From contig NZ_SSHJ01000001.1 in the NCBI RefSeq assembly GCF_005925345.1, positions 62,001-126,000 on the forward strand: a DNA stretch of 64,000 nucleotides. The letters run 5' to 3'. Source of the DNA: Pedobacter ureilyticus (GTDB lineage Bacteria > Bacteroidota > Bacteroidia > Sphingobacteriales > Sphingobacteriaceae). Shown here piece after piece: positions 42,186-52,124 of the stretch. A model generated the notes under the pieces. It saw nothing but the letters and a program-made list of their open reading frames with translations, was not told the origin of the DNA and did no database searches. Position numbers and translations under genes: made by a program. The first letter of the stretch is position 1, and every line of letters begins with the position of its first letter.

Positions 42186-44726
42186 ATGGCAGAAGATTTA
42201 GAAAATCAAGAGAACGATAAGATTATCCCCATTAATATTGATGAGCAGATGCGTACTGCTTACATCGATTATTCGATGTCGGTAATTGTGAGTAGGGCAT
42301 TACCCGATGTGCGTGATGGTTTAAAACCGGTGCACCGTAGGGTACTTTATGGTATGCAAGACCTAGGCGTAGGTGCTGGCAAACCCTATAAAAAATCGGC
42401 ACGTATTGTGGGTGAGGTTTTAGGTAAGTATCACCCACACGGAGATTCATCTGTATATATGACCATGGTACGTATGGCCCAACCTTGGAGCTTACGCTAC
42501 ATGATGGTTGATGGACAAGGTAACTACGGCTCTATAGATGGCGACTCGCCAGCAGCAATGCGTTATACCGAAGCTCGTTTTCAAAAAATGGCTGAAGAGA
42601 TGCTTGCTGATATCAATAAAGATACAGTAGATTTCCAAAACAACTTTGACGACTCGCTACAAGAGCCAACAGTATTACCAGCAAAAGTACCCAACCTTTT
42701 GGTTAACGGTTCTTCTGGTATTGCGGTAGGTATGGCCACCAATATGGCGCCACACAACCTAACAGAAGTAATTAATGCTACTATAAACTATATCGACAAT
42801 AGAGAAATTACTATTGCCGAACTAATGAAGTTTATTAAAGCACCAGATTTTCCTACGGGAGCAATCATTTATGGATATTCTGGTGTGCAGGAAGCTTTCG
42901 AAACTGGTAGAGGTCGTATTGTAATGCGTGCTAAAGCAGAGATAGAAACCATTAAAGATCGTGAAGTAATTATTGTTACCGAAATCCCTTATCAGGTAAA
43001 CAAAGCCATGATGATTGAGCGTACTGCTGAATTGGTTGGCGAGAAAAAAATTGAAGGTATTTCTAACATTAAAGACGAATCTAATAAAGATGGTATCCGT
43101 ATCGTTTACGAAATTAAACGTGATGCCAATGCAAGCATCGTTTTAAATAATCTATTTAAGCAAACTGCACTACAAACCTCATTTAGTGTAAATAACATTG
43201 CGCTGGTAAACGGTAGGCCTCAGTTATTGAACCTTAAAGATTTAATTCATCACTTTGTTGAACACAGACACGATGTGGTAATTCGTAGAACGCGTTTTGA
43301 GTTGGCAGAGGCCGAAAAGCGTGCTCACATTTTAGAAGGTTTGTTGATTGCTTTAGATCATATTGAAGAGGTAATCAAATTAATTCGTGCATCTAGCACT
43401 CCAGAGGAAGCTAGAACAGGATTAATGGAGAAATTCGGATTGACCGACATCCAGGCTCGTGCGATCTTAGATATGACCTTACGTAGGTTGACAGGACTAG
43501 AGCGTGATAAAATCAAGGAAGAATATGCTGAATTAATGAAAACTATCGAGTGGTTAAAATCTGTATTGGCAGACGAAGGCCTTCGCATGAAAATCATTAA
43601 GGATGAGCTTACCGAAATTTTAGAGAAATACGGTGATGAGCGTAGAACAACGATTGTACACTCTGCCGAAGATATGAGTATGGAAGATTTCATCGAAGAC
43701 GAAGAAGTTGTAATTACCATTTCTCATGAAGGATATATTAAACGTACACCAGCTACAGAATACCGTACACAAGGTAGGGGTGGCAAAGGTTCTAAAGGCA
43801 GCACATCTAGAAATGAAGATTTTATAGAACATTTGCTAGTAGCAACCAACCACAATTACATGTTGTTCTTTACCGAAGCGGGAAGATGTTTTTGGTTAAG
43901 GGTTTACGAAATTCCGGAAGGCACACGCCAAAGTAAAGGACGTGCTTTACAAAACATCATCAACATACCTAAGGAGGAGAAAGTTAAGGCTTACATTAAG
44001 GTTAAAAACTTAAAAGATCAGGAATATTTAGAGAACAATTTCATCATTATGTGTACTAAAAAAGGTACCATCAAGAAAACTTCTCTAGAAGCGTATTCTC
44101 GCCCACGTGTTAATGGTATCAACGCTATCAACATTAATGAAGGTGATCAATTACTTGAAGCTAGCTTAACTACTGGAAGCAGCGAAATTGTGATGGCTTT
44201 GCGTTCTGGAAGAGCAATTCGTTTTAACGAAAAAACCGTTAGACCCATGGGTAGAACAGCAACTGGTGTTCGTGGTGTAACTTTGGGTCACGATAAAGAT
44301 GAAGTTGTTGGCATGATTGCTGTAGATAGTAGCGATGCGACGATACTGGTAGTTTCGGAAAAAGGTTATGGTAAACGTACTGATATTGAAGATTACCGAG
44401 TTACCAACCGTGGAGGAAAAGGTGTAAAAACCATTAACGTTACAGAAAAAACAGGTGAATTGGTAACCATTAAAAACGTTACTGATGCAGATGATTTAAT
44501 GATCATCAACAAATCTGGAATTGTAATAAGAATTGCCGTAAGTGAACTAAGAGTAATGGGACGTGCTACGCAAGGTGTGAGGTTAATTAGTTTGAAAGCA
44601 AACGATGAAATTGCCTCTGTTGCCAGAATTGATCACGAAGAGGAGGAAGAAGTCGAAGAGCAATTAGGTGGTGAAGAAAACTCCAACAATGAAGCAAGTA
44701 GTGAAACTACCACAGAGGAAGAATAA
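42186..44726 (+). CDS. gyrA: DNA gyrase subunit A
   Basis: Breakage-reunion subunit of gyrase, which supercoils DNA with GyrB; 846 residues. The catalytic Tyr is in [11 protein letters not shown] near residue 119. The quinolone-resistance region reads [15 protein letters not shown]: the Ser equivalent to E. coli Ser83 is present, and Met stands at the Asp87 place. The C-terminal pinwheel starts with a GyrA box (QGRGGKG), which separates it from topoisomerase IV subunits. An acidic tail (EEEEEVEEQ) ends the protein. Quinolone state cannot be judged from this alone, since the Met may be normal in the lineage. Confidence 0.95.
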   Translation: MAEDLENQENDKIIPINIDEQMRTAYIDYSMSVIVSRALPDVRDGLKPVHRRVLYGMQDLGVGAGKPYKKSARIVGEVLGKYHPHGDSSVYMTMVRMAQPWSLRYMMVDGQGNYGSIDGDSPAAMRYTEARFQKMAEEMLADINKDTVDFQNNFDDSLQEPTVLPAKVPNLLVNGSSGIAVGMATNMAPHNLTEVINATINYIDNREITIAELMKFIKAPDFPTGAIIYGYSGVQEAFETGRGRIVMRAKAEIETIKDREVIIVTEIPYQVNKAMMIERTAELVGEKKIEGISNIKDESNKDGIRIVYEIKRDANASIVLNNLFKQTALQTSFSVNNIALVNGRPQLLNLKDLIHHFVEHRHDVVIRRTRFELAEAEKRAHILEGLLIALDHIEEVIKLIRASSTPEEARTGLMEKFGLTDIQARAILDMTLRRLTGLERDKIKEEYAELMKTIEWLKSVLADEGLRMKIIKDELTEILEKYGDERRTTIVHSAEDMSMEDFIEDEEVVITISHEGYIKRTPATEYRTQGRGGKGSKGSTSRNEDFIEHLLVATNHNYMLFFTEAGRCFWLRVYEIPEGTRQSKGRALQNIINIPKEEKVKAYIKVKNLKDQEYLENNFIIMCTKKGTIKKTSLEAYSRPRVNGINAININEGDQLLEASLTTGSSEIVMALRSGRAIRFNEKTVRPMGRTATGVRGVTLGHDKDEVVGMIAVDSSDATILVVSEKGYGKRTDIEDYRVTNRGGKGVKTINVTEKTGELVTIKNVTDADDLMIINKSGIVIRIAVSELRVMGRATQGVRLISLKANDEIASVARIDHEEEEEVEEQLGGEENSNNEASSETTTEEE

Positions 44727-44746
44727 TAGATAAAACTTGAAAATTA

Positions 44747-44795
44747 ATCCATCATGAATAGTGTCTATAACTGTAAAAGCAATATCATGATGGAT
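44747..44795. terminator. Inverted repeat after gyrA
   Basis: Perfect 11-base arms ATCCATCATGA and TCATGATGGAT with a 27-base loop. It follows the gyrA stop by 20 bases and precedes the first TPR gene; a weak terminator or regulator site. Confidence 0.4.
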
Positions 44796-44827
44796 TTTAA
44801 CGTTTAAACAGCAAAATTTATAATTAA

Positions 44828-45910
44828 ATGAAAAAGTTAATTTTAAGCGTAGGTATCTTGAGCTTATCAGTTGCCGCTTACGCCCAAAAATCAGAAGTTG
44901 CAGAAGCTAAAAAATCGTGGGATTTGTTTCAGGCAATGAACCAAGCGCAAAACCTTCAAAAAAACCTAGAAAATCTTAACAAAGGTTTAGGTCACACAGA
45001 TTTGGCTATTGCTCACGAAAAAACTAAAAACATGGTAGAGCCTTGGGCTTTAAGAGCTTCGATGGCATCTGCTGTTGCTTTAATAGATACCTTAAGCGAA
45101 ACAAATGCCATGGCTAAACAAAAAATTGCTGAAGAAGCCATTGTGAAAGCTACAGAATTAGATAAAAAAGGTGAACAAAAAGACAATATTGCCAACGCAA
45201 AAATCAACATCGCCAATGCAATTCAATCTAGAGCCATCAGAGCCTACAACAAAAAAGATTTCGCTACCGCATTCAAAATTTTCACTGAAATTACAGAGAA
45301 AAACCCTACAGATACATCAATGTATCTAAACGCAGGTGTGGCCGCAAAACAATCTGGCAACTACACTGGTGCAGTTAAAAACTTTAAAAAAGTAGCCAGT
45401 TTTAATGTTCCAGAAGCAAAAAATTTACTATTGGAGGCAGTTAATATCGAATTGGTTAACTTGAAAGATACCACGGCAGCAATGGCTTCTATTGACCAGG
45501 CATTAACTAAATTCCCAGATGACCCTGATTTTGTAGGTACCCAAACCGATATTTATATTGTTAGAGGGGAAATTGAAAAATCTCAAGAATCATTAAATAA
45601 GCTGATTGCTAAAGATCCAAGTAAAGCAATTTACCATTTCTTATTAGGAGAAACTTATTACAAGCAAGCTCTTAACGTACAATTAGAAAGACAAAAAATC
45701 GATTCAAAAAAAGTTAAAGAATATAATGCGGCAACCGCAAAAATGACTGCATTAATTGATAAAGCTTTGCCTTATTACAAAAAAGCACAAGAATTGGATC
45801 CTAAAGCCGTACATACTTTAGAAGCTTTAAAACAAGTTTATGGTTTTAAAAACGATACCAAAAACTACGAAGAAACTAAAAAGCTTTTAGATGCAATTCA
45901 AAAAAAATAA
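44828..45910 (+). CDS. Secreted TPR protein (first of two paralogues)
   Basis: A 360-residue protein with a signal peptide (KLILSVGILSLSVAAYAQ) followed by TPR-like helices over the whole length (AFKIFTEITEKNPTDTSMYLNAGV, AVKNFKKVASFN, YYKKAQELDPKAVHTLEAL). It is probably periplasmic and binds protein partners. Its order of segments, including a Trp-Ala-hydrophobic block near residue 75 (EPWALRASMASAVALID), matches the next gene (ETWAIKAYLSSYIALID), so the two arose by tandem duplication. A strong terminator separates them. Confidence 0.85.
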   Translation: MKKLILSVGILSLSVAAYAQKSEVAEAKKSWDLFQAMNQAQNLQKNLENLNKGLGHTDLAIAHEKTKNMVEPWALRASMASAVALIDTLSETNAMAKQKIAEEAIVKATELDKKGEQKDNIANAKINIANAIQSRAIRAYNKKDFATAFKIFTEITEKNPTDTSMYLNAGVAAKQSGNYTGAVKNFKKVASFNVPEAKNLLLEAVNIELVNLKDTTAAMASIDQALTKFPDDPDFVGTQTDIYIVRGEIEKSQESLNKLIAKDPSKAIYHFLLGETYYKQALNVQLERQKIDSKKVKEYNAATAKMTALIDKALPYYKKAQELDPKAVHTLEALKQVYGFKNDTKNYEETKKLLDAIQKK

Positions 45911-45933
45911 TAATTGATCAAATAATCAGTTTT

Positions 45934-45967
45934 AAAGGGAGATAATTAGGCAATTATCTCCCTTTTT
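45934..45967 (+). terminator. Rho-independent terminator between the TPR paralogues
   Basis: Perfect 14-base arms (AAAGGGAGATAATT and its complement), loop AGGC, then a T-run. Transcription of the two paralogues is therefore probably separate. Confidence 0.93.
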
Positions 45968-45994
45968 CATTACTTTGTATAAAGTTTTTTGACG

Positions 45995-47131
45995 ATGCGT
46001 AAGATATTATTTAATACTTCATTACTATTAATTGTAAGCAATCTGGTTTTTTCTCAAGGTTCGCAAATTAAAATTGCTAATAATAGTTTGGCAAAATTGC
46101 AGAATAGCATTAATGAAAAAGCTGATGCAAAAAAGCAACTTACCATTATAGGAGAGGGGATAAAGGCAATAGAACTAGCCGAAAAAGACAAGAAAACCAA
46201 GAACTGGCCAGAGACTTGGGCTATAAAGGCATACCTATCTTCGTACATTGCGCTAATTGATGAAAATGAAACGAATGCTGACAAATATTTTCAATTTGCA
46301 CAAGACGCTTTGGCTCAAGCTAAAAAATTAGACAAGTTTCAATCCAATACGGAGCTAATTAACGCTTCTAATCATAATATCCATATTAAAAAACAGGAAA
46401 AAGGAGTAGAGGCATTTCAGCAAAATGATTTTGTAACGGCCTACGAGTTGCTAAAAAATGTAAGTGATTTTAAGCCTACAGACACGTTATTAGCCACCAA
46501 TGTTGCTATTTGTGCCCAAAGTTTACAAAAATATAATGATGCACTTGCGTATTTTCTTAGAGCTAAAGATAATGGTGCAAAAAACCCCACGTTATTTCAA
46601 AGTATCGCAAATATCTATGCTTCAAAATTTGAAACCGAGCTGGCGATAAAAACTTTAGAAGATGGCCTGAAATTAAATGCTTATCATCCGGTACTCACTA
46701 ACGATTATATCAATATCCTTTTAGACAATGAGCAGTATGAAAAAGCTAATAAGGCCGTAGAAAGCTCGCTAAAAACAGATAAGCAGAGCAAATTACTTTA
46801 TTTTTTATATGGTTATTTGCAACAAAATCAAGAAAAAAATATTGCTACAGCAGAACTTTCTTACCAAAAGGCATTAGAAGTAGATTACAATTATTTCGAT
46901 GCGCTTTATCAATTGGCTATTGCTTACATACAAACGGCAAACGAAGCCTTGAAACAAAAAGACACCAAAAAATTTACCGCCAATATTAATCGTGCCGAGT
47001 ATTCTTTGCTGAGAGCACATGACATTAATATCAATCACAAAAACACGGTTAAGCTTTTAATAGATATCTATACCAGAAAGAATAGACTAGATAAAGTGCA
47101 GGAGCTGAAGCGTAAACTAAACGAGTTTTAA
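45995..47131 (+). CDS. Secreted TPR protein (second paralogue)
   Basis: A 378-residue relative of the gene before it, with a signal peptide (MRKILFNTSLLLIVSNLVFSQ) and TPR helices (AYELLKNVSDFKPTDTLLATNVAI, ALAYFLRAKDNGAKNP, LSYQKALEVDYNYFDALYQLAIAY). The frame begins two codons earlier with TTG; the ATG at 45995 keeps the normal signal peptide. A TTACTTTG sequence 19 bases before it may be an imperfect -7 box. Similarity to the first paralogue is clear in the middle but low overall, so the duplication is old. Confidence 0.85.
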   Translation: MRKILFNTSLLLIVSNLVFSQGSQIKIANNSLAKLQNSINEKADAKKQLTIIGEGIKAIELAEKDKKTKNWPETWAIKAYLSSYIALIDENETNADKYFQFAQDALAQAKKLDKFQSNTELINASNHNIHIKKQEKGVEAFQQNDFVTAYELLKNVSDFKPTDTLLATNVAICAQSLQKYNDALAYFLRAKDNGAKNPTLFQSIANIYASKFETELAIKTLEDGLKLNAYHPVLTNDYINILLDNEQYEKANKAVESSLKTDKQSKLLYFLYGYLQQNQEKNIATAELSYQKALEVDYNYFDALYQLAIAYIQTANEALKQKDTKKFTANINRAEYSLLRAHDININHKNTVKLLIDIYTRKNRLDKVQELKRKLNEF

Positions 47132-47266
47132 TAGAAAATACTAAACAATAAAAGAGAAGTATCAGAAGTTTAACTTAACATAATGTAAATTATAATACAA
47201 ATAGAAATATCATTGAAATTCATAAATTAGCGTAATTTCTAAGTAACTTATAAAAATGAAACCATC

Positions 47267-48217
47267 ATGTCGTATAAATTGAAAAATATTGCAGTTATTG
47301 GATCGGGAACCATGGGCAATGGCATTGCGCATACGTTTGCTCAATTTGGTTATAAAGTAAATTTGATAGACATCAATGCAGAAGCTTTACAGAAAGCTCT
47401 TGATACTATCGGTAAAAACCTAGACCGCCAAGTAGCTAAAGAAACAATTACAGAAACTGACAAAGAAAACACACTTAATAATATACATACACACACAGAT
47501 TTAAAAACTGGTGTTGCCGATGTAGATTTAGTGGTTGAAGCCGCTACAGAAAATACTGAATTAAAACTCAAGATATTTAAAGATTTAGATAGTTACGCTA
47601 AACCCGAAGCTATTTTGGCAAGCAACACCTCGTCTATTTCTATCACTAAAATTGCAGCCGCTACCAACCGTGGCGATAAAGTAATTGGCATGCACTTTAT
47701 GAACCCAGTGCCGATAATGAAATTGGTTGAGGTTATTCGTGGATACGCAACTAGTTATATAACTACAAATTTAGTTATGGAGTTAGCCCAGAAATTAGAT
47801 AAAGTTCCTGTAGAGGTAAATGATTATCCGGGTTTTGTAGCTAATCGTATTTTAATGCCTATGATTAACGAAGCCATTTACTCACTTTATGAAGGTGTTG
47901 CCGGCGTTTACGAGATTGATACGGTAATGAAATTGGGCATGGCGCACCCTATGGGTCCGTTACAATTAGCAGATTTTATTGGTTTAGACGTTTGTTTGGC
48001 TATTTTGAACGTTTTGCACCAAGGTTTCGGCAATCCGAAGTATGCCCCCTGCCCTCTCCTGGTAAATATGGTAACGGCTGGTAAAAAGGGTGTTAAATCT
48101 GGCGAAGGATTTTATGATTATAGTAACGGATTGAAAGAAGCTAAAGTTGCGGCGAAGTTTGTCAAACTAGCGCAGAACCAAACAAAATCGTCATTGCGAG
48201 GTACGAAGCAATCTTAA
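47267..48217 (+). CDS. 3-hydroxyacyl-CoA (3-hydroxybutyryl-CoA) dehydrogenase
   Basis: A 316-residue NAD-dependent enzyme that oxidises 3-hydroxyacyl-CoA in beta-oxidation or the reverse in butyrate-type pathways. The Rossmann motif IGSGTMGNGIAHTFAQ is at about 10-25. The active-site block SNTSSISITKIAAAT and the His in MHFMNPVPIMKLVEVI follow. The C-terminal dimerisation domain ends at about residue 300. The last 12 residues (QTKSSLRGTKQS) come from a palindromic repeat inserted at the 3' end, which also supplies the stop codon. This tail is not part of the family fold. Confidence 0.93.
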   Translation: MSYKLKNIAVIGSGTMGNGIAHTFAQFGYKVNLIDINAEALQKALDTIGKNLDRQVAKETITETDKENTLNNIHTHTDLKTGVADVDLVVEAATENTELKLKIFKDLDSYAKPEAILASNTSSISITKIAAATNRGDKVIGMHFMNPVPIMKLVEVIRGYATSYITTNLVMELAQKLDKVPVEVNDYPGFVANRILMPMINEAIYSLYEGVAGVYEIDTVMKLGMAHPMGPLQLADFIGLDVCLAILNVLHQGFGNPKYAPCPLLVNMVTAGKKGVKSGEGFYDYSNGLKEAKVAAKFVKLAQNQTKSSLRGTKQS

Positions 48218-48251
48218 ATTGCGAGCGATTGCTTCGTACCTCGCAATGACG
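48189..48251. repeat. Perfect palindromic repeat at the 3' end of the dehydrogenase gene
   Basis: Two perfect 25-base arms (48189-48213 and 48227-48251), beginning CGTCATTGCGAGG and containing ACGAAGCAATC, with a 13-base loop. The loop holds the TAA of the dehydrogenase gene. It may double as terminator. The ruvB -7 box lies 19 bases after it. Confidence 0.9.
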
Positions 48252-48270
48252 TAAGAGACCTACTTTTTGT

Positions 48271-48278
48271 TATATTTG
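48271..48278 (+). promoter_or_regulatory. -7 element abutting the ruvB start codon
   Basis: TATATTTG, four bases before the ATG; leaderless ruvB mRNA predicted. Confidence 0.6.
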
Positions 48279-48282
48279 CTAC

Positions 48283-49305
48283 ATGAACGAAAACCTTGAT
48301 CCTTCTTCAGAAAGCCTTAGTCCGATGGAACGTGATATTGAAAAAGTATTACGTCCACAAGAATTTGAGGATTTTACAGGGCAAGAGAAGATTTTGGAGA
48401 ATTTAAGGATTTTTGTGAAAGCTGCTAAGTTACGTGGCGAAGCCTTGGACCATGTGCTTTTACATGGGCCTCCAGGATTAGGAAAAACCACCCTTTCTCA
48501 TATCATTGCTAATGAAATGGGCGTAAATATTAAAGTTACCTCTGGCCCTGTATTGGATAAACCTGGTGATTTAGCCGGACTTTTAACCAACTTAGATAGC
48601 GGAGATATTCTTTTTATTGATGAAATTCATCGTTTATCGCCTTTGGTAGAAGAATATTTGTATTCTGCCATGGAAGATTTTAAGATCGATATCATGTTAG
48701 AAAGCGGTCCAAATGCACGTTCTGTACAAATTGGTTTAAATCCGTTTACATTAGTTGGAGCCACTACCCGATCTGGATTATTAACTGCTCCGTTAAGAGC
48801 TCGTTTTGGGATTAATTCTCGCTTAGCTTATTACGATGCAAAGTTACTTACTACCATAGTTTTGCGCTCATCAGCCATATTAAATACACCAATTAGCGAC
48901 GAAGGTGCTTATGAAATTGCACGCCGCAGTCGTGGTACACCTCGTATTGCAAATGCTTTGCTACGTAGAACTAGAGATTTTGCCCAAATAAAAGGTAATG
49001 GGACTATTGATACCGAGATTGCCCGTTATGCGCTGTCTGCTTTAAATGTAGACGAACATGGCTTAGATGAAATGGATAATAAAATTTTGTTAGCAATTAT
49101 CGATAAATTTAAAGGTGGGCCAGTGGGTTTAAAAACAATTGCTACTGCCGTTGGTGAAGATGATGGAACAATTGAGGAGGTTTACGAGCCATTTTTAATT
49201 CAGGAAGGTTATTTGATGCGTACCGCCCGCGGCCGTGAGGTTACCGAAGCTGCCTATAAACATTTAAACAGAGTAAAATTAGGACAGACCGGAAAATTGT
49301 TTTAA
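48283..49305 (+). CDS. ruvB: Holliday junction branch migration helicase RuvB
   Basis: AAA+ motor of the RuvAB complex in recombination repair; 340 residues, usual length. Walker A is [10 protein letters not shown], Walker B is [10 protein letters not shown], and sensor 1 is [19 protein letters not shown]. The C-terminal winged helix ends [21 protein letters not shown] ([19 protein letters not shown]). No ruvA or ruvC is in the window. The TlpA-like gene begins 27 bases downstream and may share the mRNA. Confidence 0.97.
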   Translation: MNENLDPSSESLSPMERDIEKVLRPQEFEDFTGQEKILENLRIFVKAAKLRGEALDHVLLHGPPGLGKTTLSHIIANEMGVNIKVTSGPVLDKPGDLAGLLTNLDSGDILFIDEIHRLSPLVEEYLYSAMEDFKIDIMLESGPNARSVQIGLNPFTLVGATTRSGLLTAPLRARFGINSRLAYYDAKLLTTIVLRSSAILNTPISDEGAYEIARRSRGTPRIANALLRRTRDFAQIKGNGTIDTEIARYALSALNVDEHGLDEMDNKILLAIIDKFKGGPVGLKTIATAVGEDDGTIEEVYEPFLIQEGYLMRTARGREVTEAAYKHLNRVKLGQTGKLF

Positions 49306-49332
49306 ATTAGGATAAACCTAAAACAATTAACC

Positions 49333-50499
49333 ATGAAATTTTTACGCTCTTTTATTATCCTATTTTTTATTTTCAAGTTTTCTAATGCGCAGCTAAACCA
49401 TTACGAAATATGTGGAGATGTTAAAAATGTCCCTGCAAAGAAAATCTATTTAAGAGCAATAAAATACTATCCTGTTTCGAATCAGCCATATGTAGTAAAG
49501 ATAGACTCAGCTCAAATCATAAAAAATAAATTTTTGCTTAATAGAGATACTAACATACTTGAACCAAGCTGGGCCTCATCTTTGTATTATATAGATACCA
49601 TTAGCAGAAAAGAGAATACAATTAAATTTTTTAATCCTTACGCAACGAGTACACCTCTTTCGTTTATATTAGAAAATGCGCTAATAAAAATTGAAGGCGA
49701 TATACTAGATAAAAAAGGACTTCATATATCAGGCTCAAAAGAAACAGATTTTAATTTCAAATATGCTGAGCAACTATTCCTTTATTTAAAAACACAAGAT
49801 GTAGATAAAAAGATAGCTGAATTAAGAAAAACTAAGAATGAAGTAAAATTAAAACTTGCAATTAGAGAAAGAGAAGATCTTGTTAATAATTTTAAGTTGA
49901 ATTTAAAGAAAATATTTAAAGAACACCCTACTTACTACATGTCTATTTTATTTTTGCAGCAACATGCAAAACTATTCACATCAACTGAATTAAAAAATAT
50001 TTACGCTTCGTTTTCAGGTGATTATAAAAATTTAGATAGAGGTATTAAGCTAAATAATTTCATAAATCAAATTACTGCGTTAGAAATAGGTTCATCTCTT
50101 CCTTCTTTCTCCTACAATGATAATAGTGGCAAAAGTTATACTTTAAACGATGTTAAAGGAAAAAAAGGAACTTTAGTTATCTTTTGGGCTAGCTGGTGCG
50201 TACCATGCAGGGACGAAATACCTGATTTGAAAAAGTTGTATCAAATTTATAGCCCTAAAGGCATTAACTTTGTGAGTATATCTATAGATCATGATATAGT
50301 CAAATGGAAACAAGCCTTATCTGTAGAAAAGATGCCGTGGGCTAATCTTTCTAATCTTCCAGGAGACTTCAAAGAGATTAATAAAAGATACAACTTAAAT
50401 GCTATACCTGCTATGTTCCTTATAGATAATGAAGGAAAGATTGTTTTGGCAGATGAAAAACGAATTTCTTCTTTAAAATTGGCATTAGCTAAGCTTTAG
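49333..50499 (+). CDS. TlpA-like thiol-disulfide oxidoreductase
   Basis: A 388-residue secreted protein. A signal peptide (ending SNAQ) is followed by an N-terminal DUF4369-like strand-rich domain (HYEICGDVKNVPAKKIYLRA) and a helical linker. The C-terminal thioredoxin domain has its active site CVPC at 289-292 (FWASWCVPCRDE) and cis-Pro region NAIPAMFLID. It probably reduces disulfides in periplasmic proteins. This architecture is very common in Bacteroidota. It lies 27 bases after ruvB with no obvious link in function. Confidence 0.88.
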   Translation: MKFLRSFIILFFIFKFSNAQLNHYEICGDVKNVPAKKIYLRAIKYYPVSNQPYVVKIDSAQIIKNKFLLNRDTNILEPSWASSLYYIDTISRKENTIKFFNPYATSTPLSFILENALIKIEGDILDKKGLHISGSKETDFNFKYAEQLFLYLKTQDVDKKIAELRKTKNEVKLKLAIREREDLVNNFKLNLKKIFKEHPTYYMSILFLQQHAKLFTSTELKNIYASFSGDYKNLDRGIKLNNFINQITALEIGSSLPSFSYNDNSGKSYTLNDVKGKKGTLVIFWASWCVPCRDEIPDLKKLYQIYSPKGINFVSISIDHDIVKWKQALSVEKMPWANLSNLPGDFKEINKRYNLNAIPAMFLIDNEGKIVLADEKRISSLKLALAKL

Positions 50500-50584
50500 T
50501 CTGGCTACTCTTTAAAGAAGTACGATTTATTAACGCCAATTTAAGCCTCGCTAAACAATAAGTTTGCTTATTTGTTCTTTAAAT

Positions 50585-52090
50585 ATGAATATAGAATTAC
50601 GTAAACTCACTATCGAAGATTACAATGATCTAAGAGAGTCGATGCAACAAGCTTACCTAGATAGCGGTAATGGTTTGTGGAGCAAAGCAAAAATACAGAA
50701 CCTTTTAAATATTTTCCCAGAGGGGCAGCTCTGTATCGCAGTTGACGAAAAAGTGGTTGCCTGCTCATTATCTATCATTGTAGATTATGATATATTTGGT
50801 GACAACCATACTTACGAAAAAATTACTGGAAAATATTCTTTCTCAACGCATACTGCTTTAGGTAATGTGCTTTACGGTATTGAAGTATTTGTGCATCCAG
50901 ATTACCGTGGTTTGCGGTTAGCAAGACGTTTGTACGAAGCCAGAAAAGAACTTTGCGAACTACTGAACTTGGAAAGTATTATTGCTGGAGGCAGAATTCC
51001 GGGGTATCATGAGTATGCTGAGCAGTTAAGCCCACGCCAATACATTGATAAGGTTAAGGCAAAAGAAATTTACGATCCGACATTAAGTTTTCAGATTTCA
51101 AATGATTTTCATGTACGGAAAATTTTAAAAAACTACCTGCCAGGTGATTTAGAATCTAAGGAATACGCTACGTTAATTGAGTGGAACAACATTTACTATC
51201 ACGATAATGTATCTCCGCGTTCGGCCCAAACCATAAGATTAGGGCTAGTGCAATGGCAAATGCGTTTGTTTCCTAATATCGAAGCTTTTTATGAGCAAGT
51301 GAAGTTTTTTATAGATGCAGTAAGTGGTTACAAATCAGACTTCATCATGTTTCCAGAGTTTTTTAATACGCCTTTGCTAGAGCCTTATAACCATTTACCA
51401 GAAAAAGAGGCAATGAAAAAACTGGCAGATAAAACCGAAGAAATTGTACAGAAATTACAAGAATATGCGGTATCGTATAATGTTAATATTATTGCTGGCA
51501 GTATGCCTGTTAAAGAAAATGGCAAACTTTATAATGCTACTTATCTGTGCCATAGAAATGGATTAACTGAAGATTACCGCAAAATACACATTACACCTAA
51601 TGAGCAAAAATACTACGGTATGAGTGGTGGGGATAAGATAGGCGTATTTGATACCGATTGTGGCAAAATAGGCATTTTGATTTGCTATGATGTGGAGTTT
51701 CCTGAATTGAGTAGAATTTATGCGGACCAAGGAATGCAAATTTTATTTGTACCATTTTTAACGGATACCCAAAATGGATATACCCGTGTAAGGCATTGTG
51801 CACAAGCCAGAGCAATAGAGAACGAATGTTATGTAGCCATTGCGGGCTGTGTGGGTAATTTGCCAAAGGTTAACAATATGGATATTCAATTTGCACAGTC
51901 GGCGGTATTTACGCCTTCAGATTTTGCTTTTCCAACCAATGCAATTAAGGCAGAAACTACGCCAAACACTGAAATGATGTTGGTAGTTGATGTTGACTTA
52001 CATTTGTTAGATGAACTTCATCATTTTGGTACGGTAAAAATATTAAAGGACCGACGAAAAGATTTATACGAAGTAAAGCTGCTTAAATAA
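50585..52090 (+). CDS. Fusion of GNAT acetyltransferase and carbon-nitrogen hydrolase
   Basis: A 501-residue two-domain protein. Residues 1 to about 200 form a GNAT domain (IEVFVHPDYRGLRLARRLYEA holds the acetyl-CoA-binding motif). Residues about 220-501 form a nitrilase-superfamily amidase with the catalytic triad Glu (MFPEFFNTP), Lys (YRKIHITPNE) and Cys (ILICYDVEFPE). The fusion recurs in other bacteria. It suggests a two-step change of an amino-compound, adding and removing an acyl group or acting on the same substrate. The upstream frame to 50564 has no homology. A perfect palindrome spans the stop codon. Confidence 0.92.
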   Translation: MNIELRKLTIEDYNDLRESMQQAYLDSGNGLWSKAKIQNLLNIFPEGQLCIAVDEKVVACSLSIIVDYDIFGDNHTYEKITGKYSFSTHTALGNVLYGIEVFVHPDYRGLRLARRLYEARKELCELLNLESIIAGGRIPGYHEYAEQLSPRQYIDKVKAKEIYDPTLSFQISNDFHVRKILKNYLPGDLESKEYATLIEWNNIYYHDNVSPRSAQTIRLGLVQWQMRLFPNIEAFYEQVKFFIDAVSGYKSDFIMFPEFFNTPLLEPYNHLPEKEAMKKLADKTEEIVQKLQEYAVSYNVNIIAGSMPVKENGKLYNATYLCHRNGLTEDYRKIHITPNEQKYYGMSGGDKIGVFDTDCGKIGILICYDVEFPELSRIYADQGMQILFVPFLTDTQNGYTRVRHCAQARAIENECYVAIAGCVGNLPKVNNMDIQFAQSAVFTPSDFAFPTNAIKAETTPNTEMMLVVDVDLHLLDELHHFGTVKILKDRRKDLYEVKLLK

Positions 52091-52100
52091 GCAGCTTTAC
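52073..52100. terminator. Terminator palindrome spanning a stop codon
   Basis: Perfect 13-base arms GTAAAGCTGCTTA and TAAGCAGCTTTAC with a two-base loop. The stop codon of the GNAT-nitrilase gene lies in it. It sits between convergent genes and probably serves both. Confidence 0.7.
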
Positions 52101-52124
52101 CATCAAAATATTTAGAATAATTTT

